A stretch of 64,000 nucleotides of DNA from Mangrovimonas spongiae (lineage in GTDB: Bacteria > Bacteroidota > Bacteroidia > Flavobacteriales > Flavobacteriaceae). The stretch's first letter is position 1. Each line of letters starts with the position of its first letter. The notes below the pieces were generated by a model. The model did not search any database. It was not told the DNA's origin and saw only the letters and a program-made list of their open reading frames with translations. Shown here one piece after another: positions 54,020 through 62,114 of the stretch. The stretch is from contig NZ_RWBG01000004.1 in NCBI RefSeq assembly GCF_003944795.1, positions 124,001-188,000 of the forward strand, in the 5' to 3' direction. The translations under genes were made by a program, and so were the position numbers.

Positions 54020-56083
54020 TTGAATAGAATTTTATTCCTTCACGATACAGGCTTAACCTTAAAGCGTGGTGCCGAATTAACATTAACCCAGCTTATTTCC
54101 TTTGGAAACGAGTTGGGGTTTTTAGTTGAACTAGACCTTCTTGAAAACTTTGAAACTACCAAAAAAAAGGTAGCTCAATCAAGTATCATTGTTGTAAGTA
54201 GCACATCGCGTTGTCAATTTGAAATAGAATTGCTCCAATATATAATAAACAGTAATAAACCATATGTTAAGCTAGAGTACGATTATAATTTTTGTGTTAG
54301 GCGAAACCTATTGTGTTTAAGTGAAAAGAACGTTAAGAATTGCTGTAATAATGAAAAATATCATCTTTACAGAAACCTGTTTGCTAACGCAAGATTAAAT
54401 GTATTTCAATCACCAAAACATTATCAATATCATTACGATTTTTTTGGAGAAGCAATAGGCGAATATTTAATAATGCCCCCAACTGTAGATGTTGATAATC
54501 TTCAGGTTTTAGAAGATAAGCAAGACAAAATTCCATTTTTTGGAACCCTTAATTATCTTAAAGGCGGTTATGAATTTGTGGCGTATGCTGTTAACCATCC
54601 AGACAAGCAATTTGTTGTTTATGGTGAAAACAAACTACAAGTAGAGATCCCCAAAAACATTGCGTTTAAATCTCCCATAGAAAACAAAGAGGTTTTAAAG
54701 ATACTTGGTAAAACAAAAACCATTATAATAAAACCTGTTTGGCCAGAACCCTCAGGACGTTTAGCTGCAGAAGCTTTTTTGTCTGATTGTGAGATTATCA
54801 CTAATGATAGAGTGGGAACGTGGTCTTTTAATTTTTATCCAGAGGGTAAGGCAAAAGCTTTAAAAGCCATAAAGGAGACGATACCAGAATTTTGGAACAA
54901 CATTAATTTAATACAGAATCAAGAATTAGATAAAGAACAAAACAAAAGTTTAGGTAATGTACTTGTAAAGAAATCTTATGGAGGTTTAGGAGACATATTT
55001 TTTACTATTCCAGCAGTTTATAAGCTAAAAGCAGTATCCAAAAAAGTAACCTATGCTTTAGAGCCTAGGTTGGTTAACTTTTTTAAAGCCCATTTAAAAG
55101 ATGTTGTGGTTATAAGTAGTAAAGAAATTGAAACTAAAAAATACGACACCATTATAGAGTTAGGAAACCATCCTAAATTTAACCATGAGGTTAATCAAAT
55201 TGAATACATAACAGGCAAGAAAGTTAAACAGCATTCCATTAAACATTATATTGATGGAGTTGCCCGTTTACATGCAAATATTGAGAATAATTATTCTGGC
55301 TTTCCTTATTTTAAAAGATATGAAACAGGGTTGGAATCAAAACAATACTTCACAGTTCATCCTGGAGCTGGATTTATTTTAAAAGCTTGGCCAATTACAT
55401 ACTTTGCACAATTAATCGAGCAAATACATAACTATTACCCAGAATTAGAAGTGCAAGTTATACAAGGTCCCAAAGACCCAGATATTTCACCTTATTTAAA
55501 TAAGAAGTTCCCTTTTAAAATAATAGATGGCGGTATAGAAGATGTTGCCAAAGCTGTCTCTGGAGCCATGTTTCATATAGGTAACGATTCTGGTATTACT
55601 CATTTAGCAGGAGCCTTTAACTGTCCTATTTTAACTGTTTATGGACCAACTGGACCTGGATCTTGGGGGGCATATTCAGAAAATGTAGAGCTAATATGGG
55701 GTAAAAAAGGGCATTGTAATTTAACGTGTAACTATAATGTTATTATTAATTGTGAAGATAGAGTTTGTTTAAATAATGTTTTACCCAATAGACTTTTTTA
55801 TAGATTACAAAAGTTATTGGGGAAATTAGGTTTTACAAGCCAAGAAACGTATTACTACAATGCTGAGTTTTTGCTAAAGAATGAAAAAAATAATAGTTAT
55901 GTTTTTAAAAATCTAGATAATGAATATTTGTTAGAGTTTTCAGATGAGGAAAGTCAGCGTTATTTTTCTAGTGCTTTTAATGGAGAGTTTATCATCACCA
56001 AAAATATGCCCGAACAGTTTAAAGAAATGTTTACATCCTTGGTTTCTTTAGATATTTTCACACCTATGATGCATTTAAAATAA
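54020..56083 (+). CDS. Two-domain glycosyltransferase (GT4-like plus GT9-like)
   Basis: A 687-residue protein starting at TTG 54020; no later Met keeps the first domain whole. The N-terminal half (1-300) looks like a GT4 enzyme: ILFLHDTGLTLKRGAELTL start, PSGRLAAEAF (245-254) as the donor-site motif, and a Cys cluster (92, 99, 108, 109) after EYDYNF that may bind zinc. The second half (from about 313) is GT9/heptosyltransferase-like: GGLGDIFFTIPAVYKL, VHPGAG, GNDSGITHLAGAFNCPILTVYGPTGPGSWG and a Cys-rich HCNLTC segment. The last 85-90 residues match nothing I recognise. It lies 14 bases after the Tyr-rich lipoprotein gene. Confidence 0.8.
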   Translation: MNRILFLHDTGLTLKRGAELTLTQLISFGNELGFLVELDLLENFETTKKKVAQSSIIVVSSTSRCQFEIELLQYIINSNKPYVKLEYDYNFCVRRNLLCLSEKNVKNCCNNEKYHLYRNLFANARLNVFQSPKHYQYHYDFFGEAIGEYLIMPPTVDVDNLQVLEDKQDKIPFFGTLNYLKGGYEFVAYAVNHPDKQFVVYGENKLQVEIPKNIAFKSPIENKEVLKILGKTKTIIIKPVWPEPSGRLAAEAFLSDCEIITNDRVGTWSFNFYPEGKAKALKAIKETIPEFWNNINLIQNQELDKEQNKSLGNVLVKKSYGGLGDIFFTIPAVYKLKAVSKKVTYALEPRLVNFFKAHLKDVVVISSKEIETKKYDTIIELGNHPKFNHEVNQIEYITGKKVKQHSIKHYIDGVARLHANIENNYSGFPYFKRYETGLESKQYFTVHPGAGFILKAWPITYFAQLIEQIHNYYPELEVQVIQGPKDPDISPYLNKKFPFKIIDGGIEDVAKAVSGAMFHIGNDSGITHLAGAFNCPILTVYGPTGPGSWGAYSENVELIWGKKGHCNLTCNYNVIINCEDRVCLNNVLPNRLFYRLQKLLGKLGFTSQETYYYNAEFLLKNEKNNSYVFKNLDNEYLLEFSDEESQRYFSSAFNGEFIITKNMPEQFKEMFTSLVSLDIFTPMMHLK

Positions 56084-56181
56084 TGTCATCGAAAAAACTT
56101 ATAAAGTAATAACGAGAATATGACAAAATTGTTTGATAAAACATGAATACCATTGTAATTTTATAAAAAATATCATGATTT

Positions 56182-56940
56182 ATGAAACTCGTCTTATCTC
56201 CAGCAAAATCATTAGATTACGAAAGTAAACTACCAACTTCAAAAACAACGGAAGCTTGTTTTTTAAAAGAAGCCGAACGTTTAAATAAATTACTAAAGAA
56301 AAAGTCGCCCAAAAGTCTGTCTAAGCTTATGGGAATTTCAGATAATCTAGCACAATTAAATTACCAGCGCAATCAAGAATGGGAATTGCCATTTACATCA
56401 AACAATGCCAGGCAAGCCGTCTATGCTTTTAACGGCGATGTTTACAGAGGTTTAGATGCTTATACCATTTCAGAAAATAAACTTGAAAAGCTTCAAGATA
56501 CAGTAAGAGTCATTTCTGGACTTTATGGAGTTTTAAAACCTTTAGATTTAATACAGCCTTATCGCTTAGAAATGGGAACTAAAATGCCTGTAGGAAAAAA
56601 TAAAAACTTATATGAGTTTTGGAGAAATAAAGTGACAAAATCTCTTAATGATGAATTGAATGATGATGAGGTGTTTTTAAACTTAGCAAGTAACGAATAC
56701 GCCAAAGCTATAGATAGAAAAGCGTTAAAAGTTCCTGTGATTGATATTGATTTTAAAGAACTAAAAAATGGAAAATATAAAACCATTGCCATTTACGCTA
56801 AACTAGCACGTGGTTTAATGGCACGATATATTGTAGATAATGATGCAAAAACCATTGAAGATGTTAAAGGATTCGATGTAGAAAATTACCGTTTTAGCGA
56901 AGCTTTATCAACAGATAAAAAACTTGTGTTTACCAGGTAG
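56182..56940 (+). CDS. yaaA: Peroxide stress protein YaaA
   Basis: A 252-residue protein of the UPF0246/YaaA family: start MKLVLSPAKSLDYES, then QAVYAFNGDVYRGLDAYT, RVISGLYGVLKPLDLIQPYRLEMGTKM and a C-terminal ARGLMARYIVDN. YaaA lowers free iron and protects DNA under peroxide stress in E. coli. The fold binds DNA and has a helix-hairpin-helix-like part. Its stop codon touches the stop of the minus-strand bTHX gene. Confidence 0.93.
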   Translation: MKLVLSPAKSLDYESKLPTSKTTEACFLKEAERLNKLLKKKSPKSLSKLMGISDNLAQLNYQRNQEWELPFTSNNARQAVYAFNGDVYRGLDAYTISENKLEKLQDTVRVISGLYGVLKPLDLIQPYRLEMGTKMPVGKNKNLYEFWRNKVTKSLNDELNDDEVFLNLASNEYAKAIDRKALKVPVIDIDFKELKNGKYKTIAIYAKLARGLMARYIVDNDAKTIEDVKGFDVENYRFSEALSTDKKLVFTR

Positions 56941-57069
56941 TTATTTAGCTTTTTTGTTAACATCAATTTTGTTTTCTGGGCGCGGTTTCTTTTTTATTCG
57001 CGGTCGTCTTACGCCGTAAGTCCCTCTGTGTATTTTTCCGCGTTTTGTTTTTTTATCACCTTTTCCCAT
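56941..57069 (-). CDS. 30S ribosomal protein bTHX
   Basis: A 42-residue, strongly basic protein on the minus strand from ATG 57069. [13 protein letters not shown] and GTYGVRRPR are the family pattern of bTHX (Thx), a small peptide fitted into the head of the 30S subunit and first found in Thermus. It is common in Bacteroidota. It is tail-to-tail with yaaA with no bases between the stop codons and is too short for usual gene length limits. Confidence 0.9.
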   Translation of the reverse strand: MGKGDKKTKRGKIHRGTYGVRRPRIKKKPRPENKIDVNKKAK

Positions 57070-57132
57070 AATTAATCAATTTTGAGTTCATTATAATTTA
57101 CAAAAACGAAAAATAAATTCAAAAAAAAGTTA

Positions 57133-57795
57133 GTGTTTATACATCAACATCCTTATAAACCGTTTATTCCAAAAGACACGTCAAAATTAATTGTTGGTAC
57201 GTTACCGCCGCCTAGATTTACAACAGGCGATTTAAAACCAGACGATGTTAATTTTTGTTACGGCAGTCGCGATGGACAATTATGGAAAATTCTAAACAGA
57301 ATATTTGATTTAAACCTAAAGTTTGAAAATACAGAAGAGGCTGTTGCACACAGAAAATCTTTTTTAAAAGCACAAAATATAGGCGTTTGCGATATGGTTG
57401 AGAGAGCTAAACGTGATAAAATTGATGCGTCAGATTTAGGAATGCAACATGTAGAATTGCGAGATATGATTAATATTTTGCAGCAACATACCACCATTAA
57501 AACAATGCTTTTTATGGGTGGTAATAGTAAAAATGGTCCCGAATATTTTTTTAGAAGGCATATAAAACCTCATGAAATTAAACTTAAAGTTGTTTCTAAA
57601 GAAGTGCCACGTATACATCAATTTTTATTACCTAATACGTCACGTATTATAAAAACAGTGTCTTTAACTGCGCCTTCGGGGAGTGCCAATAGAGCCGTAG
57701 GGAGTATGGCGCTTTATAAACAATTAAAACAACGTAACCCAAATTTTAATACGTTAGATTTTAGAGTGATGCAATACACCGAGTTTTTTAAGTAA
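57133..57795 (+). CDS. Uracil-DNA glycosylase superfamily protein (HDG-like)
   Basis: A 220-residue protein starting at GTG 57133. It has LIVGTLPPPR (19-28), like motif 1 of the UDG superfamily, FCYGSRDGQLWKIL with an Asn/Asp-poor active site, GVCDMVERAKRDKIDASD, and a late SLTAPSGSANRAVGS in place of motif 2. It fits the family 6 group (hypoxanthine-DNA glycosylase-like) better than classic UNG. It may remove deaminated bases; activity is untested. Its last bases overlap the convergent DoxX gene by 8. Confidence 0.75.
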   Translation: MFIHQHPYKPFIPKDTSKLIVGTLPPPRFTTGDLKPDDVNFCYGSRDGQLWKILNRIFDLNLKFENTEEAVAHRKSFLKAQNIGVCDMVERAKRDKIDASDLGMQHVELRDMINILQQHTTIKTMLFMGGNSKNGPEYFFRRHIKPHEIKLKVVSKEVPRIHQFLLPNTSRIIKTVSLTAPSGSANRAVGSMALYKQLKQRNPNFNTLDFRVMQYTEFFK

Positions 57796-58150
57796 GATAT
57801 AAATAAGCCCAATACATTAAAACGAACTGTAATGGGAGTCTTAAAATTAAAAGCCATTTAGGAAAGCCAGCACTTGCTTTTTTACTTGAAAGCATATAAA
57901 AATGAACAAGTAAAAACACAGTAAGCATTAAAATAATACCATAAACAGCTAAGTTTCTTGTGGTATTAAAACATAATAAAACGCCCAAAAGAATTTCGAA
58001 AAAGCCACTTAAATACACTAAAAACCTATGATTGGGTAAATACTTCGGCATAATTCGCATATATACTTTAGGTTTTACAAAATGCATAATGCCTGCTAAA
58101 ATGTAAATTATAGCCATAACGTACAAGTGCCAAAGGTTACTCATCTTCAA
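57788..58150 (-). CDS. DoxX family membrane protein
   Basis: A 120-residue protein with four membrane helices and the DoxX pattern YILAGIMHFVKPKVYMRIMPKYLP, then FLVYLSGFFEILLGVLLCFNTTRNLAVYGIILMLTVFLLVHFYML. The start may be ATG 58150 or the third codon (58144). The role of this subgroup is uncertain. It overlaps the upstream gene by up to 14 bases and may be coupled to it. Confidence 0.85.
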   Translation of the reverse strand: MKMSNLWHLYVMAIIYILAGIMHFVKPKVYMRIMPKYLPNHRFLVYLSGFFEILLGVLLCFNTTRNLAVYGIILMLTVFLLVHFYMLSSKKASAGFPKWLLILRLPLQFVLMYWAYLYLT

Positions 58151-59117
58151 ACTGTTTAAAACTTATGCCCATACCATAGTTATTAGCGTTTTGCCTTATT
58201 AAGCTTGAATTTGGTGCACTTGCTTTATTAAACTGTATCCATTTGTTGTTATGAAGAAACACCCTTTTTGTATAAGTTTTGTTATACGAAATTTCATCTG
58301 TAAAAGGTAATAGCGGTCTAAAATTGGTGGGGATTTTCACTAAACCTTGTCTACCTTTTATTTCTTTGTACTTTTTATTAGGGAGTAATTTACCATTATC
58401 ATCTGTGTACCCAAGAACTTGTATAGAAATAAAAATACCTGTTTTGGGGATAAAGATGTTATGATTTGAAACATCTAAGTCGTATTGGTCGCCATCTTTT
58501 TCGGTAACACGAAACACCACATTTTCAAAGAGTAATGGATTGCCAGGAAAGCCGTCATTATTGCTGTAAAAATTAACTTTAAATAGGGTTGAGAATGTTT
58601 TTTTTTCAGCGTTTTTTCGTTTTCGTTTGCTCCAATCTTGCGATTCTAAAGCTATAGGGAAATGTACTTGGCTAAGCTGTTTGTCTAATTTGTCCTTGTT
58701 AGGGAAAAACACAGCAATTTCTGACTCTATTGTTGGTAACCAACATTTGTAATAATCGTCGTCAAGATAAGGTTTTAAGGTTTCAACATCATAATCACGA
58801 TTTTTTACAGCATAAATAAAAACTTCATCCAGTTTGTCTACTTTTTGAGGCATATAAATAGTATCGGGAAGTTTACTAGAATGTAGCTCTATATTTTTGT
58901 AACCAAGCGATGATATAAAGAGCGAATCTACATCAGAATATAATTTTTTAGTAAAAAGAAACATCCCATCTTCATCGGCAAAAATACCTTGTCCATTTCC
59001 AAACGATACCGTGGCATAAGGAACGGCTTCTTTTGTGGTATTATCAATAATGTATGTCTGTGATAAAACAGGAAGCCATGCTAAAAAAAATAATATTTGT
59101 ATGTGTAATTTATTCAT
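58137..59117 (-). CDS. Exported carboxypeptidase-D-like regulatory domain protein
   Basis: A 326-residue protein with a signal peptide (1-19, ending in LSQ) and an N-terminal CarboxypepD_reg-like sandwich: YIIDNTTKEAVPYATVSFGNGQGIFADEDGMFLF, LFISSLGYKNIELHSSKLPDTIYM. The C-terminal two-thirds is beta-rich without a family I know. It resembles, in plan, the protein at 21123-22553. It probably sits in the periplasm or at the outer membrane. It is coupled by overlap to DoxX. Confidence 0.78.
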   Translation of the reverse strand: MNKLHIQILFFLAWLPVLSQTYIIDNTTKEAVPYATVSFGNGQGIFADEDGMFLFTKKLYSDVDSLFISSLGYKNIELHSSKLPDTIYMPQKVDKLDEVFIYAVKNRDYDVETLKPYLDDDYYKCWLPTIESEIAVFFPNKDKLDKQLSQVHFPIALESQDWSKRKRKNAEKKTFSTLFKVNFYSNNDGFPGNPLLFENVVFRVTEKDGDQYDLDVSNHNIFIPKTGIFISIQVLGYTDDNGKLLPNKKYKEIKGRQGLVKIPTNFRPLLPFTDEISYNKTYTKRVFLHNNKWIQFNKASAPNSSLIRQNANNYGMGISFKQFEDE

Positions 59118-59133
59118 AAAGTGAAGATACCAA

Positions 59134-59169
59134 ATAAAAAAACGGCTTCCAAAGTATGGAAACCGTTTT
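59134..59169 (-). terminator. Terminator of the DUF6249 gene
   Basis: AAAACGG and TTCC pair with GGAA and CCGTTTT in a hairpin. The minus-strand reading ends in a T-run (TTTTTTTATTT). It lies 26 bases after the stop codon. Confidence 0.75.
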
Positions 59170-59194
59170 GATGATTTTTATTGCGTAGTAGCTG

Positions 59195-59542
59195 TTATTC
59201 TTTGTCTAAATTTTTAGTCATATTAAAACCTGCAAAAAGCCCCAAACCAGCCATTGTAAAAATACACGATGGGTAAATGGCATTATCGTTAATAGTTGTA
59301 TAACTCTCAAGTAATAATGCGATAAAAGAGCCTAAGCCTATACCAGTTAATAATAAGGCTAAGTTTAAAATTAAAACTTTCCAAATAGGTGCTGTTTTTT
59401 GTTTTCCTTTAACAAAAATACTAGCGTCGGCACCCTTTTCAATTAAAGCAAGACGTTCTTTGTTTCTTGTTGAAAAGTACAAATAAAAGATGCCAAAAAC
59501 GGCGCCGAAAATAACAGGTAAAATAATAACTTCTGATCCCAT
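59195..59542 (-). CDS. DUF6249-like membrane protein
   Basis: A 115-residue protein with three membrane segments (about 4-24, 52-75, 87-108) and the cytoplasmic stretch STRNKERLALIEKGADASIF, typical of the DUF6249 family found beside ECF sigma factor genes in Bacteroidota. It is divergent from the sigma factor gene, and I infer it may be a target or partner of that regulon. No activity is known. Confidence 0.75.
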   Translation of the reverse strand: MGSEVIILPVIFGAVFGIFYLYFSTRNKERLALIEKGADASIFVKGKQKTAPIWKVLILNLALLLTGIGLGSFIALLLESYTTINDNAIYPSCIFTMAGLGLFAGFNMTKNLDKE

Positions 59543-59681
59543 AACTGTTTGTTTTTAATTGATTATTTTTAGTGAGTTCATAGCTTATGACGACAGTTTT
59601 TTAATTATGGTTACAACTTTTTCAAAATATTTTTTCTTTACAGATGTAACCAAACAGGAAATCCCATCGTCTTATGCTAAA

Positions 59682-60272
59682 ATGAAAGACACTAACGACC
59701 AAAAAATCATCAATCAAGTATTGCAAGGCAACACAGCTGCTTTTGTAACCTTGGTAGATACGTATAAAAATTTGGTGTTTAGTTTAGCGTTACAAATGTT
59801 AAAGCATCGCGAAGAAGCCGAAGAGGTTGCGCAAGATACGTTTGTTAAAGTGTATAAATCGCTAGAAAAGTTTAAAGGCGATTCCAAACTATCAACGTGG
59901 ATATATAAAATTACTTATAACAATTGTTTAGACAGAATTAAAAAAAATAGAACACATTTTAATGAAGTACCAATTGATAGTTTTACAGAACGGCAGGTGA
60001 AAAGTTTAGATAACGCTTTTAATGCTTTAGTAGTTGCAGAACGGCAAGAAGCTATTAAAAACTGTTTGGGTAAACTACCTAATGACGAAGGGTTTTTACT
60101 AACATTATATTATTTTGAAGAGAAGTCTTTAAACGAAATATCAAAAATAATGGGGGTAACCCAGAATAATGTAAAAGTTAAATTGTTTAGAAGCCGAAAA
60201 AAACTAGCCACTATTTTAAAACAAAATTTAGAACCTGAATTAATAGCAAGTTATGAAAAATCAAATAGATAA
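59682..60272 (+). CDS. ECF-type RNA polymerase sigma factor
   Basis: A 196-residue sigma-70 family factor from ATG 59682 (MKDTNDQKIINQVLQGN). The frame is open from 59559, but the first 41 residues are not sigma-like. Region 2 is LVDTYKNLVFSLALQMLKHREEAEEVAQDTFVKVYKSL, and region 4 is LYYFEEKSLNEISKIMGVTQNNVKVKLFRSRKKL. It overlaps by 20 bases a small membrane-protein gene that is probably its anti-sigma factor. Confidence 0.88.
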   Translation: MKDTNDQKIINQVLQGNTAAFVTLVDTYKNLVFSLALQMLKHREEAEEVAQDTFVKVYKSLEKFKGDSKLSTWIYKITYNNCLDRIKKNRTHFNEVPIDSFTERQVKSLDNAFNALVVAERQEAIKNCLGKLPNDEGFLLTLYYFEEKSLNEISKIMGVTQNNVKVKLFRSRKKLATILKQNLEPELIASYEKSNR

Positions 60273-60660
60273 ACAGCTAGAGGAATTTATAGATAACGTT
60301 TTTGAAAATTCAAATTTAGAGTCACCTTCAGTGGATTTTTCAATACAAGTTATGTCTAAAATACAAGCTATTAATTCTACAAACACAACAACTTACAAGC
60401 CGTTAATTTCAAGGCCTGTATGGATTGCCTTAGGAGTGATTTTTGTAACTTTTTTATCTGTCGTTTTTGGTAATGCAACATTTACCCAATCATCTTGGCT
60501 AACATTTTTAGATTTTAGTATAGTTTCTAGGTTAGGAAACATTTTCCCTAGTAATCAGTTACCTTCTAGTTTGGTTTACGCCATACTATTTTTTGGAATT
60601 ATGCTATTAGTGCAATTAACATGGCTTAAGAATTATTTTAATAAACGGTTGCAGTTTTAG
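60253..60660 (+). CDS. Putative membrane anti-sigma factor
   Basis: A 135-residue protein with an acidic N-terminal region (1-50) and two membrane helices (about 54-74 and 107-126). The overlap of 20 bases with the sigma factor gene and the cytoplasmic-then-membrane plan suggest an anti-sigma factor, but no zinc-binding HxxxCxxC motif is present, so the assignment rests on position. It overlaps the convergent deaminase gene by 4 bases. Confidence 0.6.
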   Translation: MKNQIDKQLEEFIDNVFENSNLESPSVDFSIQVMSKIQAINSTNTTTYKPLISRPVWIALGVIFVTFLSVVFGNATFTQSSWLTFLDFSIVSRLGNIFPSNQLPSSLVYAILFFGIMLLVQLTWLKNYFNKRLQF

Positions 60661-61133
60661 TATTCGGTTTTATCAACTTTATTAGTCCACTTATTAAAAA
60701 CAGAAACACCTTCTTTTTGTAATATTTGCTGAAAAGATATGCTTCGTACAGATATAGGTTTATCAATTTCTTCGTAAATAAAGTGGTCATCAAAATCTAT
60801 ATTGGCAGCATCTTTTTTATCGCAAGCATAAAACACTTTTTGAGGCCTAGCCCAGTAAATAGCTCCTAAACACATGGGACAAGGTTCGCAAGAGGTGTAA
60901 ATAGTGCAATCGTCTAACTGAAACGTGCCTAGCGTTTCGCAAGCTTTTCTAATAGCAACAACTTCGGCATGTGCTGTGGGATCGTTTGTAGAGGTTACAC
61001 AATTATGTCCTTCGGCAACAATGTTACCGTTTTTTACTATAACGCACCCAAAAGGCCCTCCAGCGTTTTTGTTCATGCCTTCTTCTGCCAAGCTAATGGC
61101 ACGTGTCATAAAAAGTTTATCGTTTTCTGTCAA
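60657..61133 (-). CDS. Nucleoside/guanine deaminase family protein
   Basis: A 158-residue zinc deaminase: HAE (55-57) and PCPMC (84-88, Cys85 and Cys88) bind zinc, with Glu57 as the proton shuttle. GGPFGCVIVKNG near the start and the C-terminal tail DHFIYEEIDKPISVRSISFQQILQKEGVSVF resemble guanine deaminase GuaD rather than TadA. It would deaminate guanine or another base or nucleoside. It is monocistronic and convergent with the anti-sigma-like gene. Confidence 0.85.
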   Translation of the reverse strand: MTENDKLFMTRAISLAEEGMNKNAGGPFGCVIVKNGNIVAEGHNCVTSTNDPTAHAEVVAIRKACETLGTFQLDDCTIYTSCEPCPMCLGAIYWARPQKVFYACDKKDAANIDFDDHFIYEEIDKPISVRSISFQQILQKEGVSVFNKWTNKVDKTEY

Positions 61134-61346
61134 TTGTAGTTTGTTTTTTTTGGTCTAACATCTACAAATATAAGGACAAATTTTAAGAGCTAATGGCATA
61201 ATTTATGAGCTAAAAAGCTAATAAATATTGCTATAAAAAAGAGGTTATTATTTTTTATGGTGAATGGCATGATAAGTGTTAACAACTTCCATTTTATAAA
61301 GTCGTAAATAATTGTATTTTTACGGGAGAAAAAACCAAATCAATTA

Positions 61347-62111
61347 ATGGGTAAAATTATAGCCATTGCCAATCAAAAAGGTGGTGTAGGAAAAACAACC
61401 ACTTCTGTAAACCTTGCTGCTTCGCTAGGGGTATTAGAAAAAAAAGTACTTCTTATTGATGCCGATCCGCAGGCGAATGCTACGTCAGGATTAGGTATTG
61501 ATGTTGAAGAAGTCGAATTAGGAACTTATCAGTTGCTAGAACATACTAATACCGCAAAAGAAGCGATTATAAAAACCGAAACACCAAATCTGGATATTAT
61601 TCCAGCGCATATTGATTTGGTTGCTATAGAGATTGAATTAGTAGATAAGGATAGGCGCGAGTATATGCTTCAACAAGCCATACAAGAGATAAAAGATGAT
61701 TATGATTTTATATTAATTGATTGTGCGCCATCTTTAGGATTACTAACATTAAACGCTTTAACAGCATCCGACTCGGTGATTATTCCTATTCAATGCGAAT
61801 ATTTTGCATTAGAAGGTTTAGGAAAGTTATTAAATACGATAAAAAGCGTACAAAAAATACATAACAATAAACTGGATATTGAAGGCATGTTGTTAACCAT
61901 GTACGATTCGCGTTTAAGACTATCAAATCAAGTAGTAGAAGAAGTGCAAAAGCATTTTAACGATATGGTTTTTCAAACTATTATTCAACGAAATGTAAGA
62001 CTTAGTGAGGCACCTAGTTATGGTGAAAGCATTATTAATTACGATGCTGCAAGTAAAGGCGCTAGTAATTATTTAAGTCTAGCGAAAGAAATTATTAATA
62101 AAAACTCCTAA
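61347..62111 (+). CDS. parA: Chromosome partitioning ATPase ParA
   Basis: A 254-residue Walker-type ATPase. The deviant P-loop is NQKGGVGKTTTSVNLAASLG (9-28), with VLLIDADPQANATSG and the later FILIDCAPSLGLLTLNAL. With ParB it segregates the chromosome origin. It starts the parA-parB-DUF5683-dapB run, an order common in Bacteroidota. The 212-base upstream region has no clear promoter match apart from a TATTTTTA box near 61315. Confidence 0.95.
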   Translation: MGKIIAIANQKGGVGKTTTSVNLAASLGVLEKKVLLIDADPQANATSGLGIDVEEVELGTYQLLEHTNTAKEAIIKTETPNLDIIPAHIDLVAIEIELVDKDRREYMLQQAIQEIKDDYDFILIDCAPSLGLLTLNALTASDSVIIPIQCEYFALEGLGKLLNTIKSVQKIHNNKLDIEGMLLTMYDSRLRLSNQVVEEVQKHFNDMVFQTIIQRNVRLSEAPSYGESIINYDAASKGASNYLSLAKEIINKNS

Positions 62112-62114
62112 TTT

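Noticed and set aside
53842-54083. Two other frames through the pentad repeat, rich in Met/Thr or Ile/Val
   Set aside because: They arise because a 15-base repeat stays open in several frames. Only the frame at 53748 has a signal sequence and sensible composition.
59559-59681. N-terminal extension of the sigma factor
   Set aside because: These 41 codons do not resemble a sigma region, and the family start fits ATG 59682.
61134-61346. parS or origin of replication near parAB
   Set aside because: I saw no match to the TGTTnCACGTGnAACA type of site and no DnaA-box cluster in the window.
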